The notes beneath the pieces were generated by a model. The model ran no database searches. It saw nothing but the letters and a program-made list of their open reading frames with translations, and was not told the origin of the DNA. Shown one piece after another: positions 6,076 to 7,103 of a stretch of DNA of 7,103 bases (position 1 is its first letter; each line of letters opens with the position of its first letter). Position numbers and translations under genes: made by a program. Source of the DNA: an uncultured Bacteroidota bacterium (GTDB taxonomy: Bacteria > Bacteroidota > Bacteroidia > Chitinophagales > Saprospiraceae); NCBI GenBank assembly GCA_937876435.1, contig CALEIL010000350.1, positions 1-7,103 on the forward strand, given 5' to 3'.

Positions 6076-6120
6076 AAAATAACATGTTACTTGTCAAATT
6101 GTAAGTAACATGTTATTTTT
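6076..6120 (+). terminator. 17-bp perfect inverted repeat with T-run: terminator/attenuator or operator
   Basis: AAAATAACATGTTACTT (6076-6092) and its exact complement (6103-6119) flank a 10-nt loop; the right arm runs into TTTTT. It lies between the peptide stop (6067) and the lipoprotein ATG (6149), where it could terminate most transcripts and favour the peptide. Each arm also contains the self-complementary decamer TAACATGTTA (6080-6089 and 6106-6115). A possible promoter for the downstream gene overlaps it (TTG 6091-6093, 20 bp, TATTTTTA 6114-6121), so an operator role is an alternative. Confidence 0.65.
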
Positions 6121-6148
6121 AATTAATAGATAAATTTACTAGGAAAAT

Positions 6149-7103
6149 ATGAAAAAAATATTTTACTTATTTTATATATTTATTTATTTATACGGTTGTC
6201 AAGAATCAGAGGTTAGTAAATATAATAAAGCACAACAAATATCGGTTAATTTTTATGAAGATTCTTTTGGGAGTGCAAAAATCAAGAAAGTCATCGCATT
6301 AGAGAATACCATAGAAGGTTATATAGGACGAGTAGCGCGAATATTGTTGGTCAATAATCGTATTTATATTTTAGATGGTATGAGACGTAAAATGATGTTG
6401 TTCGATGATTTAGGGCAACACCTACATACAGTCAGTACTGGAAAGGGGCCTGGAGAACTAGTGCATCCGTCTGATTTTGAATATACTAAAGAAGATAAAA
6501 CCATCCTGATATGGGATTTGCCAGGAATTAAATTGGAATCTTATGATCAGGATCTAAACTATCTCGGAAACAAATTAAAAAAAGATAATATAATATTAGC
6601 TCATTGGTTTATCCATACGGCAGATAAAAAATGGGTGACTTATAATGGTAGTACTTTAAGTCAAGATGGGAATGATTACTTTACTTATGTATTGCGAAAT
6701 TCTAATTTCAATCCTATTCGAGGGCTATTACCCTTTGGAAAAGATTGGGAGGATTATACGACCATTTACAATCCTTTTAGTCGAGAAATGAAGGACGAAA
6801 TATTAATGTGCCGTCGAGATAATAATAATATCTACTATTACAATGCTGAAAAAGGAGAGCTTTCTCTCAAATACTATATTGATTTTGGTCTTCATCAATT
6901 TCCGGACAATTCTGACTTATTAACAGTTCTTCAATTGCACAAGACTGAAAAAGCTGTATTAGTACTTGGTGATATTATTAACTCAATGAACTATTTTGCC
7001 CTTTCTACAACCTTCAAGTCTCGGCAGGAATACTTTATTTATCAAAAAAGCAGTGGAAATGTACGATCATCCCTCGCCATCAACGACCTGCCCTATGGGG
7101 TGC
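6149..7103 (+). CDS. Six-bladed beta-propeller lipoprotein, 3' end cut off by window
   Basis: The frame is open from the ATG at 6149 to the window edge, 318 codons. The N-terminus is a lipoprotein signal: MKKIFYLFYIFIYLYGC, lipobox LYGC with lipid cysteine C17, followed by QESE. The acidic residues right after the cysteine resemble the Bacteroidota lipoprotein export signal, suggesting surface display. The body has propeller strand pairs: NNRIYILDGMRRKMMLFDDLGQ (about 69-90), then VSTGKGPGELVHPSDFEY (about 94-111), the typical G-GPGE turn followed by a new blade, then repeated strands such as ILIWDLPGIKLESYDQD. This matches the six-bladed beta-propeller (BF/DUF-type, NHL-like) proteins common in Bacteroidota, usually about 350-400 residues, so most of it is present. 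The role is unknown; such propellers bind ligands or partner proteins. A purine-rich AGGAAAA just before the ATG may help ribosome binding. Base composition is much more AT-rich than the genes to the left. Confidence 0.85.
   Translation, partial: MKKIFYLFYIFIYLYGCQESEVSKYNKAQQISVNFYEDSFGSAKIKKVIALENTIEGYIGRVARILLVNNRIYILDGMRRKMMLFDDLGQHLHTVSTGKGPGELVHPSDFEYTKEDKTILIWDLPGIKLESYDQDLNYLGNKLKKDNIILAHWFIHTADKKWVTYNGSTLSQDGNDYFTYVLRNSNFNPIRGLLPFGKDWEDYTTIYNPFSREMKDEILMCRRDNNNIYYYNAEKGELSLKYYIDFGLHQFPDNSDLLTVLQLHKTEKAVLVLGDIINSMNYFALSTTFKSRQEYFIYQKSSGNVRSSLAINDLPYGV

Overview
The window looks like part of a chromosome of a free-living member of the Bacteroidota, probably near the Saprospiria/Lewinella group. 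The phylum-level reasons are: promoters resembling the TAnnTTTG type, few Shine-Dalgarno sequences, a lipoprotein with an acidic stretch after its lipid cysteine, a six-bladed beta-propeller lipoprotein of a Bacteroidota type, and degenerate heptad repeats between genes. The finer placement is a guess from general resemblance.

Left and middle part (1 to about 5400, moderate GC, housekeeping-like). The 5' portion of a FUSC-family membrane protein runs leftward off the window edge (1-1312). It is divergent from a small MmcQ/YjbR-family protein (1409-1756). A leftward two-gene operon follows: a sulfotransferase-like P-loop protein (2915-3628), then a fold-type IV (branched-chain/D-amino-acid type) aminotransferase (1997-2911). 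These two lie 3 nt apart in the same reading frame. As far as I recall, plants carry the same two domains in the same order as one fused polypeptide. Divergent from this operon is a TRIC/UPF0126 channel-like membrane protein (3721-4329), followed by a Tat-signal SGNH/GDSL hydrolase (4510-5250). Degenerate 7-8 bp repeats flank the hydrolase gene on both sides, in opposite orientation.

Right part (about 5400-7103, strongly AT-rich, accessory-like). After a GC-rich hairpin and about 450 bp without a convincing gene comes a ladder of 10-bp A-tract repeats, probably bent DNA. It lies just upstream of a gene for a small exported cysteine-containing peptide (5837-6067). A 17-bp perfect inverted repeat separates this from a lipoprotein of the six-bladed beta-propeller type (6149 to window end, truncated). 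The peptide, hairpin and propeller lipoprotein resemble the short-exported-peptide plus propeller loci of Bacteroidota (for example NVEALA peptides), but this peptide lacks the NVEALA motif and I do not recognise it. It is the best candidate here for an undescribed system.

Nothing in the window is an rRNA, tRNA, CRISPR array, transposase or phage gene.
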